Source: Rhizobium sp. (lineage in GTDB: Bacteria > Pseudomonadota > Alphaproteobacteria > Rhizobiales > Rhizobiaceae). From it: a stretch of 64,000 nt of DNA. Both the position numbers and the translations under genes were made by a program. The stretch covers positions 1 through 64,000 of the forward strand of contig JARXAK010000202.1 of assembly GCA_029865885.1 (NCBI GenBank). Direction: 5' to 3'. Below the pieces are notes generated by a model that saw only the letters and a list, made by a program, of their open reading frames with translations, was not told where the DNA came from and searched no databases. The first letter of the stretch is position 1, and every line of letters starts with the position of its first letter. Positions 19,968 to 29,679 of this stretch are shown here, piece after piece.

Positions 19968-21131
19968 TCATTGACCATAGGGATCGGCTGCATCGCGCAG
20001 ACCGTCACCGATGAAGTTGAATGCCAGCACCACCAGAACCACGGCGACGCCGGGCGCCAGCAACCAGGGAGCCATGGAGATCGAGCGAAGGTTCTGGGCA
20101 TCCTGCAGCAGCACGCCCCAGCTGACGACTGGCGGACGCAACCCGAGACCGAGGAAGCTGAGCGCCGTCTCGCCGAGGATCATTTCCGGGATGGCGAGAG
20201 TGAGTGCGGCGATGATGTAGCTCGTCATCGCCGGCAGCATGTGGCGTGTCACGATCCGGTATTCTGAGGCGCCTGCCAGACGCGCCGCAAGCACATAGTC
20301 TTCCGTCTTCAACGACAGGAACCGACCACGGACGACCCGCGCCAGATGGGTCCAGCCGATGAGGGAGAGGATGAGCGTGATCAGGACATAGACGAAGATG
20401 GGATCCCAGGCGATCGGCAGTGCCGCTGCAAGCCCCATCCAGAGCGGGATCGTCGGGATAGACCGGATGAATTCCATCAGCCGCTGAATGGTAGAGTCGA
20501 TGCGGCCACCGTAATAGCCGGAGATCGCACCCAGCGCGAGACCCAGCACAAAGGCGAAGGTGACACCCACGACACCCGCAGAAAGCGTCACCCGGGCGCC
20601 GTGGATGAGACGGCTATAGAGGTCGCGACCGAGCGAATCCGTGCCAAGCAGATTGATCTGTTGCCGACGGTCATCGATCCCGAAAAGCCGGAGACGCGTC
20701 TCCACCAGACCGAAGAAGCTGTAGGGCTCACCCTGAACGAAAAAGCGGATCGGCAGCGGCTTGCTTGTGTCTTCCTGATAGATCACCCGCGCGGTCTCAA
20801 GATCGCGCGTCCTCTTCATTGCGTAGATGAAGGGTCGATGCAGTTCGCCGTCGTGCAGGATGCGCACGCTGCTGGGCGGCGCGAGCGTGTTCAGGCGATT
20901 GATGGTGAAGGGCGCATAGGGCGTGAAGAAATGCGCGAAGATCGAAAACACCGACAGGATGATCATGAAGATCAGCGAGACGACCGCAAGCTTGTGCTTG
21001 CGATACCGCCACCAGATCAGCGTCCAGGGCTTCGCAGTATAATGGCTTTCGTCCCGGAACTCCTCCTTGGGCGCCAGCGGCGGCACACGGGGCGTGAGCA
21101 TGGGGGGTGAGAGATTCTGAAGGTCGGTCAT
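19968..21131 (-). CDS. ABC transporter permease, OppC/DppC family
   Basis: GTDSLGRDLYSRLIHGARVTLSAG and BPD-type permease core. Confidence 0.92.
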   Translation of the reverse strand: MTDLQNLSPPMLTPRVPPLAPKEEFRDESHYTAKPWTLIWWRYRKHKLAVVSLIFMIILSVFSIFAHFFTPYAPFTINRLNTLAPPSSVRILHDGELHRPFIYAMKRTRDLETARVIYQEDTSKPLPIRFFVQGEPYSFFGLVETRLRLFGIDDRRQQINLLGTDSLGRDLYSRLIHGARVTLSAGVVGVTFAFVLGLALGAISGYYGGRIDSTIQRLMEFIRSIPTIPLWMGLAAALPIAWDPIFVYVLITLILSLIGWTHLARVVRGRFLSLKTEDYVLAARLAGASEYRIVTRHMLPAMTSYIIAALTLAIPEMILGETALSFLGLGLRPPVVSWGVLLQDAQNLRSISMAPWLLAPGVAVVLVVLAFNFIGDGLRDAADPYGQ

Positions 21132-21137
21132 GGGGCC

Positions 21138-22124
21138 TCACGAGAACCGGATGCGCGGGTCGGACATGGCAAGCAGGATGTCCGAGAGCACCGTGCCGAT
21201 GACGGTGAAGACGCTGAGGATGAGGATGAAACTGCCGGCGAGATACATGTCCTGCATCTTGAGCGCCTGCAGCAGCAGCGGGCCTGTCGTCGGCAGGTTG
21301 AGCACGACAGCCGTGATGACATCGCCGGAGAAAAGCGCGGGCAAAGCCCAGCCGACGGTCGAGATGAAGGGGTTGAGCGCAACGCGGACGGGATAGCGCC
21401 ACACGACCGTACGCTCGCTGAAGCCCTGCGCATAGGCCGTCTCGACATAGGGCTTGCGCAACTCGTCCAGCATATTGGCGCGCATCACGCGGATCAGACC
21501 GGCGGCGCCACCGGTGGCGAGCACCACGAGCGGGATCCAGATATGCGAGAGCATGTTGACGAATTTGTCGAAATCCCAGGGCTTGTCCTGAAACTCGGGC
21601 GACACCAGCCCGCCGACGTCAAGGTTCAGCCAGACGAAGGACATCCACATCAGAACCAGCGCGAGCAGGAAGTCCGGCACGCCCTTGCCGAGAAAGCCAA
21701 AGACGGTGAAGACATAGTCGAAGACGGAATACTGCCGCGTCGCCGAATAGACACCCACGGGGATGGCGATCATCCAGGTGAAGATCATGCTGAGCGTGGA
21801 GATCGCCAGCGTCAGTCCGAGGCGATCCCAGATAAGATCGCTGACCGGCGCATTCCATTCCAGCGAGCGACCGAAATCGCCATAGAAAACAATGTTGGAG
21901 ATCCAGCGCCAGTATTGCACCAGGATCGGGTCGTTCAGACCATATTGCTGCCGCAACAGCTCTTCCTGCAACTCGGTGATATACTCACCGCCGCTGCGCA
22001 GCTGTGCCGCATAGGCCGAGACAAAATCGCCCGGCGGCAGCTGGATGATGACGAAGGCGATGAAGGAGACGAAGATCAGTGTGGGGATCGCCCACAACAG
22101 TCGTCGAACAGCATAGCCAAGCAT
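21138..22124 (-). CDS. ABC transporter permease, OppB/DppB family
   Basis: MLGYAVRRLLWAIPTLIFVSFIAFVIIQLPPGD start typical of OppB. Confidence 0.92.
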   Translation of the reverse strand: MLGYAVRRLLWAIPTLIFVSFIAFVIIQLPPGDFVSAYAAQLRSGGEYITELQEELLRQQYGLNDPILVQYWRWISNIVFYGDFGRSLEWNAPVSDLIWDRLGLTLAISTLSMIFTWMIAIPVGVYSATRQYSVFDYVFTVFGFLGKGVPDFLLALVLMWMSFVWLNLDVGGLVSPEFQDKPWDFDKFVNMLSHIWIPLVVLATGGAAGLIRVMRANMLDELRKPYVETAYAQGFSERTVVWRYPVRVALNPFISTVGWALPALFSGDVITAVVLNLPTTGPLLLQALKMQDMYLAGSFILILSVFTVIGTVLSDILLAMSDPRIRFS

Positions 22125-22267
22125 GCGCTTTACCTCTGTCTTGCCGGGCGTCGATGCGCAGCGGAACGACGCAACGTCGCTCCGTCTCGGCAAAATCCGC
22201 GAATATTGGATCAGATCGGAGCCCCGCAGCGCGCCCAAGCGGCATGCGGGGCTCCAGTTGGTTCAGA

Positions 22268-24172
22268 TTACTGCTTCATCCACATCTGCTGGGTGACGCC
22301 GAGACCGATACCACGTGTGATGTCGTCCTCGATCAGACCGTCGCGCATGTTCTTGAAGTCGTTCTTTGCAATGGCGATCGCCGGGGATTCGCCGACGATG
22401 CCGATGACCCAACCCTGTTTGACGAAGGTTTCGATCAGTTCGTTGAGGGCAGCGTCCGCCGCTTCGCGGTTCGGAGCCTTGGCGGCAGCATCCCAGCTTG
22501 CGAAGATCGTGCGGATCGGATGATCGGCCGGCGGCTCGATGCCCGAGACACCCTTGGTCGAGTACCAGATGTAATACTGATGGGCGTAGCTATCATTGCC
22601 CATCATGATGCGCGGGTCAGCCGCCACGACCGACAGACGGTCGAAGGGATACCATTGCATCTGGAACTCGTTGTTGTCGCGGCTGCCGTCCCACTGGGTG
22701 CGGTCGATCAGACGCGGCAGAAGCTCGATACCGATCTGCTTGTAGTTGTCGGCAACGATTTCCATGGTTTTCGGGCCGTTGGCATGCTGCATTTCGACGA
22801 CGATGGAGACGCGCTTGCCATCCGGACGCAGGCGAAAGCCGTCAGCGTCCTTCTTGTCCAGACCGATGCCATCGAGCAGCTGGTTCGCCTTATCAGGATC
22901 GAACTCTGCCCAGTGGGTTTCCAGATCGGCATTGAAGTTGGGCGAACCTGTCACCGGTGAGGCCTGCCGGGGCTCCGCAAGGCCGGTGAAGACCAGCTCG
23001 TTGACCGTTTCGCGATCGATGGCGATGCTCAAAGCCTGACGGAAGTCGGCATTCTCGTAGAGACCGCGCAGCACCTCGTCCTTGACGTTGAGGTTCGGCA
23101 CGAGCGACCAAGTCTGGGCCTGGTTCCAGCGGTAGACCTTGTAGTCACCCTTGGTCTCGTTTTCCTTGTAGAACGTGTAGTCCTGCGGCTCGACATAGCG
23201 CATCTGCATGTCAATCTGCCCCTGCACGATCATCAGGTTGAACGCTTCCTGCTCGCTGAACAGGCGATGCGAGATGCGGTCGATATAGGGCAGCTGGTTT
23301 CCGGCCTGATCGACGGCGTAGTAATAGGGATTGCGGACCATGGTGACGACTTCGGCCGGAGCCGGCGTCTCGATCTTCCAAGCCGTGATGACCGGCAGAT
23401 CCGGATTCTGCCACCATGCGGTCGCAGCACCCTTGGAGCCCCAGAGATCCTGCCACTTTTCAACGCCATACTTTGTCACCGCAGCCTGCAACTCGTCGGC
23501 GGAGGCGTAGTTGTTGTTGAACTGCTTCAGATAGTGCTTCGGGAACAGGAAGCTCGGACGATCAAGGCTCGGCTCGCCAGTCGAATCCTTCGCCAGGATC
23601 TCGAGGAAATAGACGTAAGGCTCCTCGAAGCTGACCTTGAAGGTGCGATCGTCAACAACCTCAAGCGTCATCGGCTTGCCGCCGGGGGCCAGCGTCTGGT
23701 CGATAGCCGGCATGATCTCCTTGTTCAGGAAGACGTCCTTGTACCAGAACTCAACATCCTCGGTCGTGACGGGATGCCCGTCAGACCACTTGAGGCCATT
23801 CAGAAGCGTGAAGGTGAAGGTACGGGAATCTTCGCTGACGGAGTAGGATTCGACATAGCCGGGCACCAGCGACAGCTTGCCGTCCGCCCCTTGCGACCAC
23901 TTGACGACACGCTCTTCCATCAACTTGGTCGGCCCCCAGCGATCGCCAGGGCCTTTGTAGCCACGCTGCCAGTTGCCGCCATACTGACCGACTTCGACGG
24001 CGTTCACGACGGTCGGCTTTTCCGGAAGGCGCTGCTCGACCGGCGGCAGCTTGCCTGCCTTCACCTGCTCCTGAAGCATCGGCGATTCATTGAAAGCCCA
24101 AGCAGAGCCCGCCAGGCAACAGGTCATCAAAACAGAAACCAGTGCCTTTGAAATTTTTTCATTGCGCATCAT
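22268..24172 (-). CDS. ABC transporter substrate-binding protein, SBP_bac_5 family (large, glycan-locus type)
   Basis: Signal peptide MMRNEKISKALVSVLMTCCLAGSAWA; 'YSVSEDSRTFTFTLLNGLKWSDGHPVTTEDVEFWYKDV'. Confidence 0.9.
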   Translation of the reverse strand: MMRNEKISKALVSVLMTCCLAGSAWAFNESPMLQEQVKAGKLPPVEQRLPEKPTVVNAVEVGQYGGNWQRGYKGPGDRWGPTKLMEERVVKWSQGADGKLSLVPGYVESYSVSEDSRTFTFTLLNGLKWSDGHPVTTEDVEFWYKDVFLNKEIMPAIDQTLAPGGKPMTLEVVDDRTFKVSFEEPYVYFLEILAKDSTGEPSLDRPSFLFPKHYLKQFNNNYASADELQAAVTKYGVEKWQDLWGSKGAATAWWQNPDLPVITAWKIETPAPAEVVTMVRNPYYYAVDQAGNQLPYIDRISHRLFSEQEAFNLMIVQGQIDMQMRYVEPQDYTFYKENETKGDYKVYRWNQAQTWSLVPNLNVKDEVLRGLYENADFRQALSIAIDRETVNELVFTGLAEPRQASPVTGSPNFNADLETHWAEFDPDKANQLLDGIGLDKKDADGFRLRPDGKRVSIVVEMQHANGPKTMEIVADNYKQIGIELLPRLIDRTQWDGSRDNNEFQMQWYPFDRLSVVAADPRIMMGNDSYAHQYYIWYSTKGVSGIEPPADHPIRTIFASWDAAAKAPNREAADAALNELIETFVKQGWVIGIVGESPAIAIAKNDFKNMRDGLIEDDITRGIGLGVTQQMWMKQ

Positions 24173-24188
24173 TGTATCCTCCCAGATA

Positions 24189-24204
24189 GCGAAAATATTT
24201 TCGC
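24189..24204. promoter_or_regulatory. Perfect 16-bp palindrome GCGAAAATATTTTCGC (candidate LacI-family operator)
   Basis: Located just upstream of the SBP start and between the SBP and the lacI-type gene; core AAAATATTTT repeated at 24269-24278. Confidence 0.6.
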
Positions 24205-24292
24205 GCATTTACCCTTGAATGCCTGCGATTTCGACAGATTTATACAGCGATATGGCAAAATCAAGATAAAAATATTTTCATATATACTTGGA

Positions 24293-25348
24293 TCAGATCG
24301 CCCTCGCACTCTCGCGTTCTATCAGTTTGCAGCCCAGCTCGATCCGGCAGGGCGGATGGTCTGGGCCGAAGACAGAAAGTCTGTTTTCGAGCGCCTGGAG
24401 CGCCAGCACCGCCATTTCCTGCAATGGCACGCGCACGGTGGTGAGCGGCGGCCGGGTGAGATCACCGAGTGCCACGCCATCGAAACCCACCACGGCGATA
24501 TCCTCCGGCACCTTCACGCCATGGGCGTGAAGAGCGGCAAGTGCCCCGACGGCAAGGTTGTCGGAGGCGCAGAAGATAGCGGTTGCGCCTTTGAGCCCGT
24601 CCTTCTCCGCCAGCAGTGAGGCGATTGCCGCCTCGCCGTCGCCCGGATTGTAGCCCTGAGCGATGTGGACACGCCCGAGATCGAGCGGCAATTGGCGCTC
24701 CCGATAGGCGTCGAGGAAGCCGTCGACACGCCGGGTAATCGTCCCGCGACCGCGCCAGGTGAGATGCAGGATCTGTCGGTGGCCCCGCGACAAAAGCCAT
24801 TCGGTGGCAAGCCGGGCGGCATAACGATTGCCGGGCGTGACCGTATCCACCGACATCGACGGGTCTTCCCCGTTGAGGAGAACAACCGCAATCCCGGAAG
24901 ACGCAAGCGCCCGCAGAAGCTTCGGATTGTCGTCGTAGACGAGGATGATGCCATCGGCATAAACCGATTTCGCCCCGTCGATGATCTCCTGCGCATTGAG
25001 TGCCTCGCCACCCGAATGGGCGACGACCCGCACACCCCGCCGCTCGCATTCCCGGGTGAGCGCCGTCAGCAGCGTCCAGGAAAAAAGATTCGTGTCGACA
25101 TGCGGAACATTCCCTGGCGGCACCGCCAGATAGACCGTCGAAAGGGAGGCGATCGAACCCTTCTGCTGTCGCTTGGCGAGATAACCGAGCCGCCTTGCCG
25201 CCTCCAGCACCCGGCTTCGAACCTCAGGCGAAATCGAGGCTGTTCCGTTCAACACATGGGAGACGGTGCTGAGCGCCACCCCCGCCTCGCGCGACACATC
25301 CTTGATGCCGACTTTCGGTCTGTCTGAAGTGTCCATTGTCTGCCTCAT
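24293..25348 (-). CDS. LacI family transcriptional regulator
   Basis: KVGIKDVSREAGVALSTVSHVLNGTASISPEVRSRVLEAARRLGYLAKRQQ; periplasmic-binding-like effector domain. Confidence 0.92.
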   Translation of the reverse strand: MRQTMDTSDRPKVGIKDVSREAGVALSTVSHVLNGTASISPEVRSRVLEAARRLGYLAKRQQKGSIASLSTVYLAVPPGNVPHVDTNLFSWTLLTALTRECERRGVRVVAHSGGEALNAQEIIDGAKSVYADGIILVYDDNPKLLRALASSGIAVVLLNGEDPSMSVDTVTPGNRYAARLATEWLLSRGHRQILHLTWRGRGTITRRVDGFLDAYRERQLPLDLGRVHIAQGYNPGDGEAAIASLLAEKDGLKGATAIFCASDNLAVGALAALHAHGVKVPEDIAVVGFDGVALGDLTRPPLTTVRVPLQEMAVLALQALENRLSVFGPDHPPCRIELGCKLIERESARAI

Positions 25349-26577
25349 TCGGCGTAGAAGGGGTTGGTGAACAGGCGCGCCTCGTTGCCGTGCCACACTT
25401 CGAAGCGAAGGAAACGGCCCAAGAGCCGGGTTTCGACCGTCAGGCGACGGTCCTGCGGCTGCCGTGTCTCCGTATAGCCGCGTTCGTCCACAATGCGGAT
25501 CTCGTCGCCGGAGGCGAGCCCGTCGAACGTAACCGCAATCGCGCTGCCGGACGCTACGCGCGAACCGAAGTCCGGATGCCCGTCGCCAGCGGGTTCGGCG
25601 GTGAGATCGTGAGGCGAGAAACTGACGACATTCCGGCCCGCCCGCACAGCCGAGAGAAGATCCGCAATCGAGCATCCGGTCACACGGAGCCGGTTGCTCG
25701 GATGCCCGTGACGACGACGATTCTTCAGATGGAAATCACTTCCCCCCGTGATCGGGATCTGTCGACCCGCCACCAGCAGTTCCTGCCAGAAAGCGAGCGC
25801 CTGCTCATTCATCGGTGTCCAGAGACCGTTCCAGATCTCCAGCGCATCAAACGCTCCCTCAAAGCCGGACTGCCATTTGCCGCCTGCGGAGTTCTGGAAC
25901 GGGTGGTTGATGACGATGGTCGCGCCATTGGCCCGCGCTTCGGCCATACGCTCGACCACCTCATGCGGCCCACGACAACGCCAGTCGGCAACCGGCCTGG
26001 CAAGGCCGAGGAAATTGGTGTGCCCCCAGAAGGAAGTGAGTTCCATGGCCGGGATCACGAGAATGCCGGGATCATCCGGCCGGATCGTATTTTGCGAAAT
26101 CGTATTGTGGTCGGTGATCGCCAGGAAATCGAGGCCGCCAGCCCGGGCACGATGGATGGCATCGAGCACGGTCACGCCACCGTCAGAATGCTCCGAATGG
26201 CTGTGCAGCTCGCCGACCAGCCATCGCGCACGCTTCTGGATCAGCCGGATCTTGAGGTCCACCTTGCAGGCGGGACCGATTTTGACGATACCGAGAACCG
26301 CATGCCACGACCCCGGCAACGGCCCGCAATCATAGCCGGGTGTGGCACGATCTTCCTCGACTGTGATGAACCCGCGCTCGGATCCGCTCCAGCCGCGCAT
26401 GCGACCATTCTGCGCCACCCCGAGGTCAATCACGCTCCCGCCACCGCCGAAGGGAAAGTGATAGGCGATCTCGATCCGCTCGATATCCGCCCCGACCTCG
26501 AACGGGATCTCGACGAAGGATTTCTCACCCTCCGGAAAGCTGTCGATGGTGACGTTGATTTCCTGGTCGACGCTCAC
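25345..26577 (-). CDS. CehA/McbA family (PHP-domain) metallohydrolase
   Basis: GELHSHSEHSDGGVTVLDAIHRARAGGLDFLAITDHNT, 'VIPAMELTSFWGHTNFLGL', 'TGGSDFH' PHP metal motifs. Confidence 0.85.
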   Translation of the reverse strand: MSVDQEINVTIDSFPEGEKSFVEIPFEVGADIERIEIAYHFPFGGGGSVIDLGVAQNGRMRGWSGSERGFITVEEDRATPGYDCGPLPGSWHAVLGIVKIGPACKVDLKIRLIQKRARWLVGELHSHSEHSDGGVTVLDAIHRARAGGLDFLAITDHNTISQNTIRPDDPGILVIPAMELTSFWGHTNFLGLARPVADWRCRGPHEVVERMAEARANGATIVINHPFQNSAGGKWQSGFEGAFDALEIWNGLWTPMNEQALAFWQELLVAGRQIPITGGSDFHLKNRRRHGHPSNRLRVTGCSIADLLSAVRAGRNVVSFSPHDLTAEPAGDGHPDFGSRVASGSAIAVTFDGLASGDEIRIVDERGYTETRQPQDRRLTVETRLLGRFLRFEVWHGNEARLFTNPFYAE

Positions 26578-29500
26578 GCGGCGCTCCTTCCCAGTTTCAG
26601 ACTGATGATTTCAAAGGGCTTGAAGGCAATTCGCAGTGGCTTCTCGACAGCCAGTCCATGGACCTGCTCTTCGAGCAGATCCACCACAGAGGCTCCGGTG
26701 AAGTCCGGCGCGAACGCGATCTCTGCGGACCGATGCCGCCCGGTTGTTTCCCAGAGCCGGACCACGACGCCGCTGCCATCTTCGGCCTCCTTCACCGCCT
26801 CGACGGCAATACCGTCGGTCAGCACTTGCAGGAGAGAACCGCTTGCAAGCGTCGATGCATGCGACACGGGATCGCCCGCGATCAGACGAAGCGGCAGATT
26901 GAAGTCTTCGGCCGCCCGGTGCACCACGTCCTTGTCGCCGTCATGCACCATCAGAGCATAACGGAATCGATGCTCGCCCTGGTCGGCATCGGGCCAGGGA
27001 TAGGTCGGCGAACGCAGCAGCGTCAGCCGCACAACTGTTCCCCGCGCATCGTAGCCGTATTTGCTGTCATTGAGGAAGGCGACGCCGAAATCGGGTTCGG
27101 TCACGTCGACCCAGCGCTGCATCACGCATTCGAAGCGGGCCTTGTCCCAGGACGTGTTGCGGTGTGTTGCCCGCCGCACATGGCCGAACTGGATTTCGGC
27201 ATCCACCGCCGCCGCGTTGACGGCCAGCGGAAAGGCCGCCTTTACCAGGGTATTGTGCTCATGCCAGTCGACAAAGGTGTCGAAGTCAACCCGCCGGGCA
27301 TCCGCTTCAAGCGCCACCACCTGCACGACGCGGGAACGCTCGTAGCGCCATTCGAGGCGGATGGCTGCCCGCAATGGACCACGTTCCACCACCTCCGCGC
27401 TCACAAGATCCTCGATTTCGAAGACCTGGTCCTCGAAATCGGCGTCGATATCCCAGGCATCGTATTCGGCCGGACGGTCGCGGAAGGCCTGCAGCCGATT
27501 GCCGATCTGACCGGCGTTGAAAATCGCCCGCCCCGTTGCCCGGTCGAGGAGATGCTCGATGCGACCGCGATCGTCAAAGAGGATCTCGACATGGGCATTG
27601 GCCAGACGACGCTCGGAGACCTCCAGATGCCCAGAACGGTCAGGGGAAGCAAGCACGGCCTGAAGAGGGGCGGATGCCAGCGCTGACACAGGTTCCAGCC
27701 ATGCTGCAGGAAGGCGGGCGCCATCGGCCCTGACGACCTCCTGCACCGCATGGCCCTCAAGCAGCGGCGACGAGACGAAACCGCCGCGGGGACGACCGGC
27801 GACATTGAGCACCATGCCTGCACCGCCGCCATCAATCCGGCCCGCAAGCTCCCGCGCCAGGGCCTCGGCCTCGACGAAGAAGGCATCGTAATCCCGGTCG
27901 CTGTCCTCATAGACCGCACCGATCGAGGAACCCGGCAGGATGTCGTGGAACTGGTTGAGCATCACGATATCCCAGAGGCGCCGGAGCTGCCGATGGGGAT
28001 AGGCGTAACCGCTCGCCCGCCGCGCCAGGACCGCCATCAGCTCCAGCTCCCGAAGCGCGATTTCGGCCAGCCGGTTGAAGCGCTTGTTCTTGGCGACGGA
28101 GGTCAGCGTGCCGCGATGGAACTCGAGATAAAACTCACCCACCCAGACCGGATAGCGCTGCGGGTTTGCCTTCATCTCGGCAATCAGCCGCTCGAAGAAA
28201 GGCCGCATCGCTCCATGCTCGACTTTGGGGCAGCCGGGAATGCCACGCTCCATGCGGCGGATATTGTGCAGCATCTCGCGGGTAGGACCACCGCCGCCAT
28301 CGCCATGGCCATAGACGAGGAAGAGCTCACCGCCGATGCGCTGCTGACCGTATCGCTTCCAGGTCCCCATGACATGCGTCGGCTTGAGGTTCGGGCAGTA
28401 GGTCGTGCCGATACTCTTGGTGTCATAGGGCTGCGTGGTCAGGAAGTAAGCGACCACCTGACTGCCATCGATGCCCTGCCAGAAGAGCTTTTCCTCCGGC
28501 ATCCGGTTGGTGTCGTTCCACGAAAGCTTGTGGGTGACGAAGCTGTCGAGCCCGGACTTCGCCATCAGCTGCGGCAAGGCGGCCGTATAGCCGAACGTAT
28601 CCGGAAGCCACACCATGCGCGGCCGGATACCAAAGGTTTCCTGATGGTAGCGGACCCCGTAAAGGATATGCCGGACCAACGCCTCACCGCCGGCGATGTT
28701 GACATCCGGCTCCAGCCAGAGAGCGCCCTCGATTTCGAAACGCCCGGCCGAGAATTGCCCCTGGATACGATCGAAGAGCTCCGGATAGTCCTCGCGCAGA
28801 TAGTCCAGCAGGACGCACTGGTTGTACATGAAACGGTAGTCGGGAAACTCGTCCATCAGCGAGAGCATCGTCGCCATGGACCGGGCCATCTTCTGCCGCG
28901 TCTCCCGCACCCGCCAGAGCCAGGCCACATCGATATGCGTGTGCCCGGTCGCGACAACCACGGGCTTTTCCTCGAAATCACCCGTCTCGTAGATTGCGGC
29001 AGCAATCTCGCGGGCAACCGACAGTGAGCGAGCGAAACGCGCCGGATCGCCGGGACGAAGATCGATAGCATCGACCGCCTGCTCCACCACGCGAAGTATG
29101 AAATGACGGCGCGGATCGTTCTCGTCCAGCAACCGCGCCACATCGAGCGGCACGCGCAGATCGTAATAGACCTCTTCGACCTCAGGGGCATGGCGATGCA
29201 ACGTCACCCCAAAGCCGATCTGCCGGCGATCCTCGATCGTCCCGGCCTCGATGAGAATGTCGTGCACCGCGCCGGAGACGGCATTGAGGTTCAGCGGAAA
29301 CTCCCGGTGGTTCGCGTCACCGCCCTGAACGATACGCCCGTCGACCCGCACCAGACATTGCGGATCGCTCCGCCCCATGACATTGCCGAAGGCGGCTTCG
29401 ATGCGACCGAAGATCCGCATTCCCTCGACACCGTCGGGCAAAACGATGCGCCCGCCGAACCAGAAGTAACCATCAGGCTCGCCCCAGATGTGATCGCGGG

Positions 29501-29657
29501 TGACAGGCACCCAGCCCGACCGGTCGGAAGGCACCATGACCGACCGCTCTTCCGACGCGGCCTGGCGATAGACGAGCGGCACATCCATGCCCATCGGTTG
29601 AAAAATGCGTTCGGCGAGGACCGACAGCAGCTTGTCGAGCTTGCGGATCGTTTTCAT
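26574..29657 (-). CDS. Glycoside hydrolase family 38 alpha-mannosidase
   Basis: TGHTHIDVAWLWRVRETRQKMARS, GALWLEPDVNIAGGEALVRHILYG, MVWLPDTFGYTAALPQLM, YGHGDGGGGPT, NQFHDILPGSSI. Confidence 0.95.
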   Translation of the reverse strand: MKTIRKLDKLLSVLAERIFQPMGMDVPLVYRQAASEERSVMVPSDRSGWVPVTRDHIWGEPDGYFWFGGRIVLPDGVEGMRIFGRIEAAFGNVMGRSDPQCLVRVDGRIVQGGDANHREFPLNLNAVSGAVHDILIEAGTIEDRRQIGFGVTLHRHAPEVEEVYYDLRVPLDVARLLDENDPRRHFILRVVEQAVDAIDLRPGDPARFARSLSVAREIAAAIYETGDFEEKPVVVATGHTHIDVAWLWRVRETRQKMARSMATMLSLMDEFPDYRFMYNQCVLLDYLREDYPELFDRIQGQFSAGRFEIEGALWLEPDVNIAGGEALVRHILYGVRYHQETFGIRPRMVWLPDTFGYTAALPQLMAKSGLDSFVTHKLSWNDTNRMPEEKLFWQGIDGSQVVAYFLTTQPYDTKSIGTTYCPNLKPTHVMGTWKRYGQQRIGGELFLVYGHGDGGGGPTREMLHNIRRMERGIPGCPKVEHGAMRPFFERLIAEMKANPQRYPVWVGEFYLEFHRGTLTSVAKNKRFNRLAEIALRELELMAVLARRASGYAYPHRQLRRLWDIVMLNQFHDILPGSSIGAVYEDSDRDYDAFFVEAEALARELAGRIDGGGAGMVLNVAGRPRGGFVSSPLLEGHAVQEVVRADGARLPAAWLEPVSALASAPLQAVLASPDRSGHLEVSERRLANAHVEILFDDRGRIEHLLDRATGRAIFNAGQIGNRLQAFRDRPAEYDAWDIDADFEDQVFEIEDLVSAEVVERGPLRAAIRLEWRYERSRVVQVVALEADARRVDFDTFVDWHEHNTLVKAAFPLAVNAAAVDAEIQFGHVRRATHRNTSWDKARFECVMQRWVDVTEPDFGVAFLNDSKYGYDARGTVVRLTLLRSPTYPWPDADQGEHRFRYALMVHDGDKDVVHRAAEDFNLPLRLIAGDPVSHASTLASGSLLQVLTDGIAVEAVKEAEDGSGVVVRLWETTGRHRSAEIAFAPDFTGASVVDLLEEQVHGLAVEKPLRIAFKPFEIISLKLGRSAA

Positions 29658-29679
29658 CTCTAATCCTTCCGGGCCGGCG

